Part shown: positions 9,981-22,736 of the stretch, one piece after another
Layout: every line of letters starts with the position of its first letter
Position numbering within the stretch: position 1 is the stretch's first letter
NCBI GenBank assembly: GCA_023375675.1
Contig: JALQBC010000002.1
Location: 1,612,001 to 1,676,000 of the forward strand
Origin: Cytospora piceicola
Lineage: Eukaryota > Ascomycota > Sordariomycetes > Diaporthales > Cytosporaceae
Length of the DNA: 64,000 nt
Reading direction: 5' to 3'
Made by a program: the position numbers and the translations under genes
The notes under the pieces: generated by a model
Databases searched by the model: none
What the model was told of the DNA's origin: nothing
What the model saw: the letters and a program-made list of their open reading frames with translations, nothing else

Positions 9981-12900
9981 TCAGTCAATCTCAATGACCT
10001 CTACCGCCCTCTCGACTGATGTGGACTTGCTCGGTTGTTTCCTCAACGCGGCCACAGGTCCCACAGGTCTCTTAGGCCCTCGGTTGGTCGGGCCATCCCC
10101 GTCGCTGCCAGCGTCGTCGTCATCGTCCAGCTCAAGGACGGGCCGCCAGGTGCCATCGACCGCAACCAAAATGGATTTGGTGTCCAATTTGTTCAGCTCC
10201 TCCAGCCTCCGGCGCACATCGAGCAAGAAGCGATCGATGCGCAGGCTTCTCGGTCGCGCGTCCGCAAAGCAGATGGGACATTTCCATTTGTCCGGATCCG
10301 AAGGTTCCAGGTATTTTGGACACGTGCATACTTTCTGATGACCACATTTGATGGCCTGCTTGGTCGGCCGTGTGTTCAGCCATGTCTCAAGATCGAAGCA
10401 TTCCATGTGAGTGCACGTCGCGCCGCGAGCTGGAACCGCAAAGATAGACGCGCTGAATGGGTCCGTCAGATCAATAGACAGTTCCGAGGTAGTAGTGCCC
10501 GTCCGATCGATCACGGCAATGCCATCGTCATCTTTCGGTACCGCGTTGACTCTCTTCCGAATCTTTTCCAAAGTCTCCTCCCGGTCGGCAAGTCCGTTGG
10601 CCCAGACGTTCTTCAGAACCTGTGAATGACTGAGAGTCTCCAAGATCTCGACTCCCATGTAGAACCGCTTGGCCTTCTTATGCAGCGCCCCAAGCGTCAT
10701 TGCGACCTTGAGCTTGTTGACTCCAGGAACCACAAAATCAGTTAATTCCACAGGCAAGTCCTTGCCATGGTGAGTACCTCGTCTAACGACTAGTTTCTCC
10801 TGGTTGAAATGTGGGAATATGTGTTCAGGCCAAGAAGTTTCCTTTATAGCCCACTCAGATTCCGCAACCGGCTTGTCCGAGTTCACCTGGCAGCAACGAA
10901 GGCGGTACCGAAGCGAGCCATTGGTGTATTCTCGGACGGCTAGTGCCATCTTTTGACCGTCGAGTCGCGGTACTTGCTTTTCTTTGCAAAGCAACGAGAA
11001 CTCCTCTGCAGTAACCATGAAATCGAGCGCCGGGTGGTAATGTTCAAGGCGGAACGGTTCTATGGCAAACGAGCGGACAGACTGATAGAACCGCTCTTCC
11101 TCGTCTTCTAGCCGCCTGGTCCGGTCCGGACTGCGAGCATGAGCCTGATGTAGTGACATCAAGAGGGACTTCCTCTCGTGATGCGAATGAGGGTGATCAC
11201 TTCGCTCGATCACTTGGTCTCGTCGTGGGATAAAAGTTGACGGGGGCCAGCCTACCACCGGTGAGCCACTCAGGTTCATTTGTTGCTGTGTTGGTGTCAG
11301 AGCTATCGTGGCAGAACCATCTGGCTGAGGTGCGCCATATCGGAGAGACGCCATATATTGCGTGCTGGACATTGGTTGGCCCGGGGACATTGGTGACGGG
11401 ATCATGCTTCCAGGTCGTTGTAGATTTATATTTCCCTGGTGCACGGAAGCCATCTGGTGGACATATGGATTTCCGTACTGCGCAGACTGCGCATTCTGGG
11501 ACGGTGCTTGATAACCGAGGAAATTATACTGCTGTGGACTAGGCATGCCCTGCATGTAAGCCTGTGGACTAGGCATCGACTGCATCATCGGTGACACAGA
11601 AACGGGCATTATCGTTGAAGTATTACTAGGCAGTATCATGTTCTGTGGAATTTCATGAAGTTGACGGCCAGGTGCTGGTGGGCTGTAAGCGCTCCCAGTG
11701 TTTGGAGGACTGCCCACTAGATGTGTCTGTGGTGACATTGTGGAGATTCGAGGGGAGCTGATAGGCCGGGAGTTCTGGTGGGATACTCTCCTCACTTGGT
11801 TTGCCACCGAACCTCTATGCTGCTCGTACTGGTGCTCCGGATGAGGTGCTATCTGGGAGGATACGTGCTGCTGGAAGAAAGCTTGATGTGGCGATTGTGT
11901 CTGCATCCGCTGAGCGTGGTATTGTTGCGAGAATTGCTGATGGAGCATCGCTTGCCTTTGCTGGAGGGCTTGCCGTTGCTGTTGTTGTTGCTGCTGCTGC
12001 TGCTGCTCTTCATAGTGCTGCTGTTGGTGTTGAGAATGTTGCCGCGGATATATCTGCTGATGTGTCTGTTGTGGAAGTTGCTGCGGCTGCAGCTGTTGAT
12101 GTTCATATTGCTGGTTCTGTGGACGTAGCTGCGGTAGATATTGCTGCTGCGGTTGCGCCTGTTGTTGCTGGGGTTGTGTAGGTTGTGTAGGTTGCTTTTC
12201 TTGAAGCTCTTGGAGCTCCAGCTCTGCCTTGGCTTTTGCTAATACTTGCCGATAACGTTGAATAAGCCTCGCGTTTCGCTGCTCGAGTCCGTCTAGGTCG
12301 TTTGGGGAAACAAGTGTTCGATATTGGCCTTCGATAAAATGCTCTTCTTGATCCTGCACGAAGTATCTATCGATTTCTATACCGAGGGGTCCATCCGAAA
12401 CACCCAACCTCCGCCTGGCTGCTGTGAATAGGATCCTCTGCAGGACGGTAGAGTAGCATTGCAATTTGCCTACTAGCTCGTCCATCAAGTAAGGATAGAG
12501 TCGATTGAACAAGTTGTCGTGGAGAGACGTCCAATACTGGGACAGACTAGAGAGGAAAATAGCGATATGTCTGACAGTCGGATTGCGGTGCGGCTCAAGA
12601 CTTCGACCTGGGAACCGAGCGCACCATGCCAGATTGGACTTGGAGAACCCAGTATTCTTCTTAAGAACGGATTCCAAGATACCAAACCCAATCCGGACGG
12701 ACTCGGGGTCACAAAGCAGCAGGTTGGAGGCCAGTTGTCTGTCGATCGACCACAAACAGTAGAGCTGGTGCATGGTGATGTAGAAGATGTCTTTTCTGTC
12801 ACATGCATCCCGCAGAATCTGGAACCGTGGTCGCTCAACGTCGGGCTTCAACATCTCGGGGCCTCCTTTCTGAGCTATTCGTGCATCGATGTGGGCAGCA

Positions 12901-13810
12901 AGGTCAGAGACTGGCGCGTTCTCTATAGCTACTGAGGGGCTCGAAGTCCTATCAAATAATGTCAGCACTGCCTGGGTAGGGTAAGATGGCGCTCTTTACG
13001 CACTCGACACGGCGTCTCTTGTTAGGATGCTGTCTTGCGACAGTATCTGACGGCAGATGGAAGGTCGGGCTTTCCAAATCAATTAGCACCGGCACTGGCC
13101 CGGTTCCCCTTGAAGCGTCCGCAACTGATCCTGTCTGACCTGCGTGGGGGATAGTTGGAGGGGCCATGATGGGTGGGGACTGCAGACTCCGTGTAGGAGC
13201 GCCAGCCGCCGCGTTCTCGGAGGAAGGGGGGCTTCCCGGCCCCCCAGCGACTGCCTCCGTGACGACCCGAGTCGGATCGCCAGAGCGCAAGTGCGGGTCG
13301 GTCAAGGTGGCAGGTTGTACTGGTTGTACCTGTCCGGTGGTCTGCCTCTGCGGGGCGGTCGTCACAGACAAGGTGCGAGGATTCGGGCTATCTTGGGGAT
13401 TGGATACGGCAGGGCTTGGTTCATCGCTCGGTGCAGGAGAGGGGAGTACATTCGCAGGAGTCCTATAGCCAGTTGTCCCTGTCAGCGTTTTCGTCCCGAC
13501 ATCAATAACTATAGTCCATCTCAACACGCCTTGCCAGCGCGCACATGATGGGTCTGAATCAAGTTTCCCCAAACCTCTCGTCCGGAGTGGTGTTGCAAGC
13601 GTCTTACGTTGGAAGTTGTGGAGTCGGATGTTGGGCCTGTTGGGGTCGAGGAGGAGGAGCAGGGCGCGGGCTCGGCTGAACAGGTGCCACGTTCAACATC
13701 CATGCCTTTTGCTTGCCGCCGACGAAGGCGTTGAGGGTGGTGTTGGCGTGGACGACCTGGTCGTTGAAGGCGCCCTGCAAGCCCGAATGCGCCGAATGTG
13801 GAGCGGGCAT
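9981..13810 (-). CDS. MIZ/SP-RING zinc-finger protein, putative SUMO E3 ligase
   Basis: Three exons (13608-13810, 13004-13462, 9981-12948) join in phase to about 1209 aa. The N-terminal 220 aa are Pro/Ser-rich and disordered and end in a basic HPNKRRRVE. A helical region follows (about 225-460), then a long Gln/Pro/His-rich low-complexity region with a QQQQQQQQQQ run. The C-terminal MIZ/SP-RING zinc finger starts at about residue 1066 (CTHMECFDLETWL) and continues through KCGHQKVCTCPKYL and WKCPICF. SP-RING domains bind the SUMO-charged E2 Ubc9; this architecture matches fungal MIZ proteins distantly related to PIAS/Siz. Two SUMO-interaction-like motifs are visible: VLIDL near 193 and VEVIEID at the extreme C-terminus. 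The start at 13810 is the first ATG in the open frame; an additional upstream exon cannot be excluded. Confidence 0.85.
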
Positions 13811-15025
13811 GTTATATGGGAGGTTTCATGCAGAGATGGAGGGCGTCGTTGATCGAGGTACCTGGTCGAGGCTACGAAACCGAAGAGAAGCGATTCAGCC
13901 GAGGACTTTCTTGACGAGAACCGTTGGGGGTTTGGGCTTGGAATGGTTGCTTTGTAATGGCTAAAACAGAGCGTTGACTTACCATGGAGACAGGCCGGTT
14001 GCCACCAAAGTCGAAGGCCAAGGCATTCGTTCCGGATGGAATACCGTGGGATACGCTGATAACCCCGAGAATCTTCTTGAGGGGACAGTGTGAAAGGCGG
14101 AAGGTGGTGGCGGGTAGGAGTGGCCGAGGTGGGAATGGGAGTTGCAGTCAGAGTCAGTCTGAGAAGTGGCAACTATTGTCGCGATGGAAACAGCAGGGCC
14201 AGCGGCAACCCGCAGTTCAAAAGCCACAGGCAAAACCCAGGGGATGGGAGGGAAGGAGCAATATGAGCAGCGTCAGAGCAAAAAGGAAAGAAGAAGGGGC
14301 TGAGGGGAGAAGGAGGAGGAAGAGGGATAAACAAAGGCCTAATTTGTTGGTAGATAGGTAGTTTGGATGAAAGATGGAGTGAGGTAGGGACGATGCAGCG
14401 ATTCACAACGGCGGCCCGGGCTAAGCAAGGCTAAGGCTTGTGGTTTCCACGTTGTTAGGTTTAGGTTTTGATTTTAGAGGGAAAGCCAAACAGTCCTTCT
14501 TCCTCCTTCTCCCTCAGGGAAAGAGCCTGACAAAAGAAGCTTCAAGGGACCCAGGAAAGCATGACACTCTTAAATTGATAATAAGGTTGAGGTTGTTGTT
14601 GTTGTTTTTAGAGTCACTCCCTTCCAAGGTCTGCGTTGTAGTATTTGGTCTTTGCCTTTTTCTCTTTCCTTACTTTTTTCCCTTGCCCGTTACGGTGGGT
14701 TGTATTGATCGACCCAACATTGCCGGACAACGGAGACGGGGATGGGAGACGGCAGCATGGGGCAGCCAGGCCAAACAACCAAAGTAGACATAACGGGAAT
14801 GTGCAGTGGTCTTGGTCGATCACTGCTGAACGGAGGATCACTGGCCTATCCTCATGAGTTGCGGGCATATCCCTGCTCTGTCGATCAGTTGGGGGGCAAA
14901 CCCAATTAAAATTGATCGTACTCTACACACAGTACAGAACGGATCCGTTGATGTAGATATATCATATTAATCCACTTCTTGCCAACAACATGGAAGGATC
15001 CAGTAGATATCATGGTACGCAGTAT

Positions 15026-15033
15026 TTACATAC

Positions 15034-15067
<34 letters not shown>

Positions 15068-15068
15068 G
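15026..15068. repeat. (TACA)n(TA)n microsatellite
   Basis: About five TACA units run directly into about eleven TA units; pure simple sequence in the spacer. Confidence 0.95.
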
Positions 15069-15789
15069 TATGAAAATGCAGCACTCAACGACTTGGCTCG
15101 ATGACATGTCGTTTCCTTCTCGAAACTGCCACCAATTATAGCTTCCGAGGAATACACACATGCATATGGACCATGGGTGTATGTACTGTGATAGTGTGCT
15201 TATACATATGCCATGATGCATCAGACGTGCTGTGCCGCCGCCAAACACCGGATATTTGTAAGGTGATTGGGCGCTAAAAATGTAGATCTGCATCCGATGT
15301 CAAGATGGATGCATCCCACCGTTACCAACTGCCATTGGCAGCTGAGAGGCCAGACGATTCCGAGGCTGAGGGGCTGAGGCTGAGGATGAGGATGAGGATG
15401 ATACCTAGGCAGCTAGGCAATGAGAGAAGTCAGGGGGCATTCAGACACACAAATTTGTTACATACCTATTGCATGCTATGTAAGTACATGATATTGGTGT
15501 AGAGGCGTCTCAAGATCTTCCCCAAGTGAAACCAGTTGACATTCCCCTCCCTAACGTCCAAAGCAACATGCAACAGAATTCGAGATCAACGGATCTTGAC
15601 ACAAAAATGCAGTCTCCATCGTTCCATCGCACTCGCTGCTACATGTAGGTCTATATGCCACCTAGGAATATATATAAATGTACGGAGTACCTAGATTAGG
15701 ACCAATTGTGTTGAACTGACCAGGGTTGGGGGTCGGATTACCTAAGCAACATCTCTTTCTTATCGCCAGAGCAAGTCAATCCGCCCACC

Positions 15790-15807
15790 GATAAGGATAA
15801 GGATAAG
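15790..15807 (+). promoter_or_regulatory. Triple tandem GATAAG
   Basis: Three perfect, contiguous GATAAG units about 195 nt upstream of the UTP15 ATG. GATA-type zinc-finger factors bind HGATAR, so this could be a regulatory site; a chance microsatellite is the alternative. Confidence 0.35.
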
Positions 15808-16002
15808 GAAAATGGATCCCAAAAAGTTTCCCAGTCCTTGCAGATCAATCAGACATCGTCGCCTTCAATTCACACACACACCCCAAGAAACAGTGAACCA
15901 TCCTCCCCTCCCTCTCCCCCAGGCGATTCATCCATCTTTGTCGCCGACCTCAATAAAACCCCCCTCCTCTCCCACTGATCCCCACCAAACCCAAAACACA
16001 AG

Positions 16003-17649
16003 ATGGCAGCAGAAGTACGGCCGATCCCTCAACTAAAACTCCCCTCGGGGCCCTCGCCCATCACCGCCGAGCAGCGATACTGGAAGACCTTCAAGAACCA
16101 AAAGTCCCACACCAGCACCGCTTCCTGGCCCGTCCAACACATCAGCTACCCCTCCCCCTACGCCAACAGCACCGCCTCGACCACCTCGACCACCGCCGCC
16201 AGGAACAATGACCTCTTCGCCGTGACCTCGGGCCCCAGGGTGGACGTCTACTCCATCCGCAAGCGCGAGCCCCTCAAGACCATCGGCCGCTTCGACAGCG
16301 TCGCGCGCAGCGGCGAGATCCGCTCCGACTCGCGGGTCCTCGTGGCCGGCGACGACAGCGGCAAGATGCAGGTCTTCGACGTCGCCGGCGGCTCGCGCGC
16401 CGTCACCCTCAAGACCTGGCACGTCCACAAGCAGCCCGTCTGGGTCACCAAGTGGAGCCCCACCGACCTGACCATGCTCATGAGCGCCTCGGACGACAAG
16501 ACGGTGCGCCTGTGGGACCTGGCCAGCCCCGGCCCCACGAGGCAGTTCGTCGGCCACCAGGACTACGTGCGCAGCGGCTGCTTCATGCCCGGCGGCCTGG
16601 GCGCGAGCAGCAACATGATCGTGACGGGCTCCTACGACTCGACCGTGCGGATATGGGACAGCCGCGTGCCCAACGGCAGCGTCCTGACCTTCAAGCACGC
16701 CGCGCCCGTGGAGGAGGTCCTCCCGCTGCCCTCGGGCACCACCATCCTCGCCGCCGCCGACAACGCCATCTCCGTGCTCGACCTGGTGGCCGCCAAGCCG
16801 CTCAAGGTCATCACGAACCACCAGAAGACCGTCACGTCGCTGTGCCTCGCGTCCAACGGCAGGAGGGTCGTCAGCGGCGGCCTGGACGGCCACGTCAAGA
16901 TCTTCGAGACGGGGTCGTGGAACGTCGTCGCCGGCATGAAGTACCCCTCGCCCGTCCTCTCCCTCAACGTCATCACCGCCGGCGCCAACGCCGCCGACCG
17001 CCACCTCGCCGTCGGCATGCAGTCGGGCGTGCTGTCCCTCAAGACGCGCCTGACGGGGTCCGCGGCCGAGAGGGAGCGCGAGCGCGAGCGCTTCGCCACG
17101 GCGACGGACCTCTCGCAGCTCGACGTCTCCAAGGCCACCAAGCGCGGGCGCAGGGAGATCCTGACGCGGTCCCTGGCCGCGGCCCACGACGACGTCGACT
17201 TCCTCATCGACAACGACGCCCCCGGGCGCAGGCGGAGGGAGCAGCCGTGGCAGTCGGACCTGCGGCACGGGCGGTACGCCGCCGCGCTCGACGGCGTGCT
17301 CGACGCGGCGGCCCCGGACCACAGCAAGCTCAACGTGCTGACGCTGCTCGTCGCGCTCCGCCACCGGAGCGCCCTGCGCGCCGCCCTCGAGGGCCGCGGC
17401 GAGGAGGCCGTGGGCCCCGTGCTGGGCTGGATCTGCAACCACATCATCGACCCCCGGTACAGGGCCGCCTGCGTCGACGTCGGCCTGCACCTGCTGGACC
17501 TGTACTCGGAGCACGTCGGCGCCAGCGAGGAGCTCGCCGCCGGCTTCAAGACGCTCCGGAAGAGGGTCGGCCAGGAGGTGGAGAAGGCCCAGGTCGCCGC
17601 CCAGACGGGTGGTATGCTGGAGGCGTTGATGATTGCGGGTGAGGCATAG
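16003..17649 (+). CDS. UTP15: U3 snoRNA-associated WD-repeat protein Utp15
   Basis: Single exon, 548 aa. It starts MAAEVRPIPQLKLPSGPSPI. WD40 repeats span about residues 45-345, with clear blade ends KTVRLWDLASP and STVRIWDSRVP and the blade SNGRRVVSGGLDGHVKIF. The C-terminal UTP15_C domain (about 385-540) includes FLIDNDAPGRRRREQPWQSD and the helical repeats around LNVLTLLVALRHRSAL. Utp15 belongs to the t-UTP/UTP-A subcomplex of the small-subunit processome, acting in the nucleolus in 18S pre-rRNA transcription and processing. Length matches the family. Very GC-rich third positions make long spurious frames on the opposite strand. Confidence 0.96.
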   Translation: MAAEVRPIPQLKLPSGPSPITAEQRYWKTFKNQKSHTSTASWPVQHISYPSPYANSTASTTSTTAARNNDLFAVTSGPRVDVYSIRKREPLKTIGRFDSVARSGEIRSDSRVLVAGDDSGKMQVFDVAGGSRAVTLKTWHVHKQPVWVTKWSPTDLTMLMSASDDKTVRLWDLASPGPTRQFVGHQDYVRSGCFMPGGLGASSNMIVTGSYDSTVRIWDSRVPNGSVLTFKHAAPVEEVLPLPSGTTILAAADNAISVLDLVAAKPLKVITNHQKTVTSLCLASNGRRVVSGGLDGHVKIFETGSWNVVAGMKYPSPVLSLNVITAGANAADRHLAVGMQSGVLSLKTRLTGSAAERERERERFATATDLSQLDVSKATKRGRREILTRSLAAAHDDVDFLIDNDAPGRRRREQPWQSDLRHGRYAAALDGVLDAAAPDHSKLNVLTLLVALRHRSALRAALEGRGEEAVGPVLGWICNHIIDPRYRAACVDVGLHLLDLYSEHVGASEELAAGFKTLRKRVGQEVEKAQVAAQTGGMLEALMIAGEA

Positions 17650-18693
17650 GTGGGGGGTGAGGTGAGAAAACAGTGTGGTGGGTGATGGATCGGGGTGGTA
17701 GTGGAGAGGTGGCAAGGGTTGGATTCCGTGGACGGCCATAGACGAGTGGGGAATGTGTGTCTTTCTCATAGCGACACACACACACATTCACACCCGTCCA
17801 TATCCGGTCCGATGGTTGGCATTGCTCAGGCGTTCCGCGTTTGGGATAGGGGGGGAAAAGGCAAAAAAATAAAGCACTGAAAAAATGGAAAGGGGGGGAA
17901 AGGGGAATATTGATCTGCCCTTCTCTTTTGTAGAAAGGCATGTGATGATTTGATACCAAGCAAGCCATGTCCATAATTTTTTTGGCATCGCATAATGGGC
18001 GTTGAAAAGCAAATAGAATTGGAAAAGAATGTTGCGTATTTACCAACTGGCTGTGTGAAACTCCTACGACGTGGATGAGGGAACGTGAATTGTACCAAAT
18101 GATTCATTGTTACGTCTGTCGTACAGTTCTGTCTATCGTAACCTAGATGCTACCAAGGAAATGGGCCAAGTCATGTTGTTGTACGCTACCACCGCAGCTG
18201 TGGAAAGGGATGAAAAGTAGAGAACGAGGCGAGGTGTGATGATAATGATAATGCTGGTGTTTTGAGCCAAACAGGACAAGAGGGAAACCTTCCCTCTCAC
18301 ATCCATTCCATACCTATGCAAAGTCGTCGTCCCATATATCATAAACTGTCGTGAAAATGGAAATGAACAACAAATGAAACCCCTCCTTCCCTCCCTTGGC
18401 GTGCCTTCACGCCCCCGTAATATCACAAAACCGTCCTTCCCATCCCTTCCTTTCCGTTACCCTTCCATATATCCGCTTTCGTCATTCGTTTTCAACCTTG
18501 TCCCTTTTCTCATATCGTTACATGTTCATCAACCCATTTATGCAAACTCTTACCTACCGAGTCACATTGGACCCAAGACCGACCGACCCCTCCTGCATTG
18601 CCTCAGCTGTCCACCTCCGCCCTCGTCCTCCCTCTTGGGAACTCCAAACCTCTCACCCTCAGGCACCTCGTGCACCATCTTCTCGGAGGCTCC
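17650..18693. other. 3' spacer between convergent genes
   Basis: Between the UTP15 and C2-protein stops. It shows a CA run near 17773-17788 and A/G-rich stretches near 17848-17905. No gene seen. Confidence 0.5.
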
Positions 18694-21564
18694 CTAATAA
18701 TACCTCTGATGCCTCCTCGCCCTACCCGTGCCAATATCGATCCGGCTCATCTCCTCCATAAGCGCCTGCTCCCCACCAAAGTCGCCATACCCATTCCGCC
18801 CCATCGGGACCATCGCGCCGCTGCCCGCCGTCAGCGGGACCTTAGCCGGGACCGGCGGCGCAGAGGCGCTATGGTCTCTCGAGTGGTGGCTGTAGCCAGG
18901 CGAGGTGTCGTACATGGGCGGGGTCGCGTAGTTCTCGTAATCAAAAGTGCTGGAGCGGCCGAGCGGTCGCGGCGTGAAGTTGTCCTGGGGCTGTGACAGC
19001 GGCGCGAGCGGGCCCGAGCCAGACATTATCACAGGAGGCAGGCCAGAAGAGCGGGTGGTGGCTTTCTTCTGCAGCCGGTTGCGCACGGTGCCCACTGGCT
19101 GGTCGGAGGAATTGTATGAGCCCGGCGAGAAGGAGATCATAGACGTCGGCCTCGTTTCACGAACACGCAACGGTCTTCGCCCTGACGGCGGAGGGGGCTG
19201 GGGGCCGGACAGGGCCGAACGTGTCGGGCTTGTCTCAGGCTTCTTGTTCTTCGGCTCAGGTTCCGGTGCCCAGGTGTCCATGGGCAGGTGATCTGAGGGA
19301 TCAACTTTTTTTCCGTCATACGTGATAATCTTGCCGCTATTTTCGTCATAATCGGGCCTGGGAGAATCTGTCGACACCCTGGGGTTCAACGAATCGTACG
19401 AATCAGGACCGAAAGGAACGCCTGAGAGGCGACGGCCATCTTGTGGCGGGGCGGGGCTGACCGATTTCCTCCGGATGGTATGTTGTCCACTGGCCATGGG
19501 ATTTGGCGAGAGGTCCCTCCTCGTTATTGTCTGCTGCTGCGAAGGTGAGCCCCCTGATGAATAAGGCGCTGGCCTGCGGTCATAAGTATCATATGAGTCT
19601 TGCCTAGCCGGTGACGTGCTGTACCGATACGAAGACTCTGGCGGCGGCGGATTGTAATTTGGTGGTGGCTCAATCATCTTACGACCCCTGGTCGAAGAAG
19701 CGGCGATTGTCGCGGGCTGACTTCCAGGTGGAGTATGCCGCCGTTCGTGCTGCCTGCCTTCATTGACCCTATGGGTAATCTCCATGGATATGTTTGGATC
19801 CACTCCCGGAACAAGTGCAGCGGGAATAGGAGGTAGCGCATATCTCATGGAACCGTCTGGAGCTCTGACTTGCGTGTCTTCGAGCTCCTGCTCACTGCCA
19901 GCGCGGTACGGTATGTATCCGTTGTGGGATTGGGCGTCGTATGACCCCTGTGATGCGCTGGATGGCCGATAATCCCTTGGTAGGGACTGATCAGACCGCG
20001 AGAAGTCCATAGAGTGTCTCTGCTCACTCGACACTGGAGAAGTCCTGTACTGGCTGACAGGGGCACTGCCTCGGCTTCTCAAGCTCAAGGGAGCAGGACT
20101 AGGGTATTGACGGTATGGAGGCTCAATAGATTCTGGCCCCCGAGAACTTCGCCTGGATTCATCCAGTCCCGAACCTGGAGAGTCTGGGACGTCTTCCACC
20201 GTTGCTTGCAAAGCCTTGTTATGATGTGAGTCATACGCATTGTCGTAGGAATGATGACGAGAAGTAGTCACCAGCTGATTATTCCCGTTGGCATATGGAT
20301 CACTACTCGAAGATGACGGCGCGGAATCATATGCTCGATAGACGGGACGCCCGGGATATGAGCTGGACGAGGCAGATTGACGGTGCGCTTCACTCCGCAG
20401 CACGTCTTTCCTCATAGCAGTGGCCGCCTGGCTTTGAATTGTCATCTCACGACTGGGATTGTAGTTGACCTCGGGCGCTACACTGGATGAGTTCCGATGA
20501 GCCGGCGGAGGCGGCGGCCGATCATCGACAGGTTCTGGCCCGAAAGATGAGTCGATTGGCGACATGGCATATGGAGTCGAGGAAATATATCTCTGATCTG
20601 AAATATGTCCATTGTGATCAGGTGAATACATCAAATCATCGGAGAAGACCGGGTGCCTCTCTGGCGAGCGACGTGGCGCGTCAATCATCTGTTGTTGTGA
20701 GTGGTAAGCACTGCTTGGCCCCGACGAGTAAGGCTGAGGCTGACGATGGCGAAGGGACGGGTCGCTGTACTGCCCCGAGTGCGAAGGGCTATGGTTCGAG
20801 GAGTATGGCGTTTGCGGCACCGGCGGTATTGGCTGCAACACCCGAGGTGGCGTATGGACGTGTTCTGGTGGTGGATTGCTTGACACAAAGTCCCTTGAAG
20901 TGGGCCGGGGGGGCTGGGCTGGTGATTGACCGGTGAAAGGATCTGATGGAAGTGGGCGTCTCTTCGGTGCCGCTCTCAGCGAGGCAGCCGCGATGTCCAT
21001 ATCGGTCGCGACGGGCTTGGGCTTGGCGGCGGGCTTCTCAGGCTTCGGTCGCGTGTCGTAGTAGGTGATTTCGATCCTGATCTCTCCAGCATATTTGCCC
21101 CTACAGCTCAGGCTCTGCCACAAATCATTCTGGCCACCTCCGGAGACGACGATGTCGCGCAAGTCGATCCATGCTTCTCCTATCAACTCAGTCTTCTTGT
21201 CGTCATTGAACACTGAGATCTTGAGCTGGTAATAGTCTGGGGAGTCGTGGACAGCAAAGCGAATCTCTTGGTCCCTTGAGGCGACGGTTAGAGGCTGACG
21301 ACGGAGAGCAGCATTGCGACTGGGGCAACTCTGTACTTACCACTTGGGGGTCTGACCTCCGCGGATGTCAGTAGCGGTCTTCTTGGCGATCTTGCCCAGC
21401 CTTGCAGCACAATATGGGTCCTGCTTGCCAATTGTCTTTCTATTTGGGAGGTTCTTTGCGCGGTCGACAATGATGACAAGGGTTCCAATATCGGGACCAT
21501 CAATGCTCATATCGGCGAGAATGCCAGCGGTATGAGCGCCATTGAGAGGGTGGGACTTGACCAT
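18694..21564 (-). CDS. C2-domain protein, Inn1/Fic1-like cytokinesis factor
   Basis: Two exons (21341-21564, 18694-21274) joined through a GTAAGT donor and CTAAC branch site give about 934 aa. An N-terminal C2 domain (about residues 20-135) contains GTLVIIVDRAKNLPNRKTIG, KQDPYCAARLG and FNDDKKTELIGEAWIDLRDI. The remaining ~800 aa are disordered and rich in Pro/Ser/Tyr/Arg, with many PPxP-type stretches such as PPPPPAHRNSSS. A single N-terminal C2 domain with a long Pro-rich tail is the layout of yeast Inn1 and fission-yeast Fic1, which link the contractile ring to septum synthesis through SH3 partners. C2 assignment is firm; the cytokinetic role is inferred from architecture. Confidence 0.85.
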
Positions 21565-22333
21565 CTTGCCCGATCGCCTCCAAATAAGAAGCTCACAGGA
21601 AGAGTCAAGGTCGTTGAGGGTGGTGGTGGCACTTGGTGGTTTTCAATCTATGCTCGTGGTGGAACTGAACTTCCACGGCCTCGCAGGTGTCGGATGGTAG
21701 CTAGGGAAAGGGCAATTGGGACGGTGATTGGTGAATTGGTTGCTCAAACTGTACGGTATCACATGAAGGAAACGAAATGTTGCAGAGCGAGGGGAGAAGG
21801 GAGAAGTATATCCCGTATCTAGATGTCCGTCCGCGTCACCCGGGCACACACAATAACAAAGGAGAACAACGATGGGACAAGAAAACGTTTGGTGACGTGT
21901 TTACCAGAGGAGAAGAAGTGCAAAGGTGGGAAAGGTGGAAAAGAGAGTGGATTTGGGTGTGGTGTATTTGCAGGTGCTGGCTGGCGGAGGACGAGGCTCG
22001 GGGGTTTGTCTTCGGTTGGATTTGGGGAAGCTGTTCGTAGCGGCCACCAGGCCCCACTGGAGAGAGCACTGTAGAGCACTGGAGGCACTGGAGGCGCTGG
22101 AGATGCAAGCTTCAACTGTCCGGCGCAGGGAGCGTGGGGCTTTGGTGGCTGGTCAATGGTGCAGCCCAGAAAACGGGGGGGCTGGGGCCAATCAAAGCTG
22201 CTGTCTGTCTCGCTTGTGCGGGTGAGAGCAGGGATTGGGCTCGGCAGGAACAGGGAGAGAACGGCAAAACCCTGTCGTAGCTTAAAACCTGCCCACTGAC
22301 ATGGGGGAGGATGTAGCGCAGTACATGCGTAGC

Positions 22334-22440
22334 TACCTAGGTCGATATATACATAGTAATAGTATTGATTAAGTACCTAGGTACCCAAGTACTGCAAGTT
22401 GTTTCTGCCTGCCCAGGTGTACCTACCTACGTAAGTATAT
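22334..22440. repeat. TACCTAGGTA palindrome cluster
   Basis: CTACCTAGGTC, AGTACCTAGGTACCC and ACCTACCTACG lie within about 100 bases. One of at least seven such clusters in the window, all outside genes. Confidence 0.75.
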
Positions 22441-22695
22441 ACGGGTATATACGTTCTATTACCGTTTGTGTGCTGCCCAGTATACCAACCTGGGGATCTT
22501 ACGGATCCGTCACACTACTAACAGTTGATATCAATGGGTTGACGTGGAAAAGGTCGGTCGTCTTTCTGTTTTCTTAGCGCAGCTAAACAACCTGAGGTCG
22601 AAATAAACGCCAAGCAGGGCTGATAATGAACTGGCAACTGGCAAGGGTAATCCGTGCTCTATACCACAGTACCAAGTAACAGGATTGACGAAGAT

Positions 22696-22736
22696 GGGAA
22701 TGGCAGAATGGTAGGATGGCAGAATGGCAGAATGGC
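22696..22736. repeat. GGCAGAATGG decamer array
   Basis: Four imperfect copies of the ten-base unit (GGGAATGGCA, GAATGGTAGG and GGCAGAATGG variants) in direct repeat. Confidence 0.75.

Larger units (their letters stand above)
13811..16002. other. Long divergent intergenic region
   Basis: Upstream of the SP-RING gene (-) and of UTP15 (+). Probably holds the long leader of the SP-RING gene. It contains a TACA/TA microsatellite (15026-15068), a perfect triple GATAAG (15790-15807) and CCTAGGTA-type words near 15402 and 15659-15690. No coding region found. Confidence 0.5.

Noticed and set aside
16033..17787. 584-codon minus-strand frame opposite UTP15
   Set aside because: Mirror of the GC-biased UTP15 codons; product is Arg/Gly/Ala/Asp/Val low-complexity with no domain.
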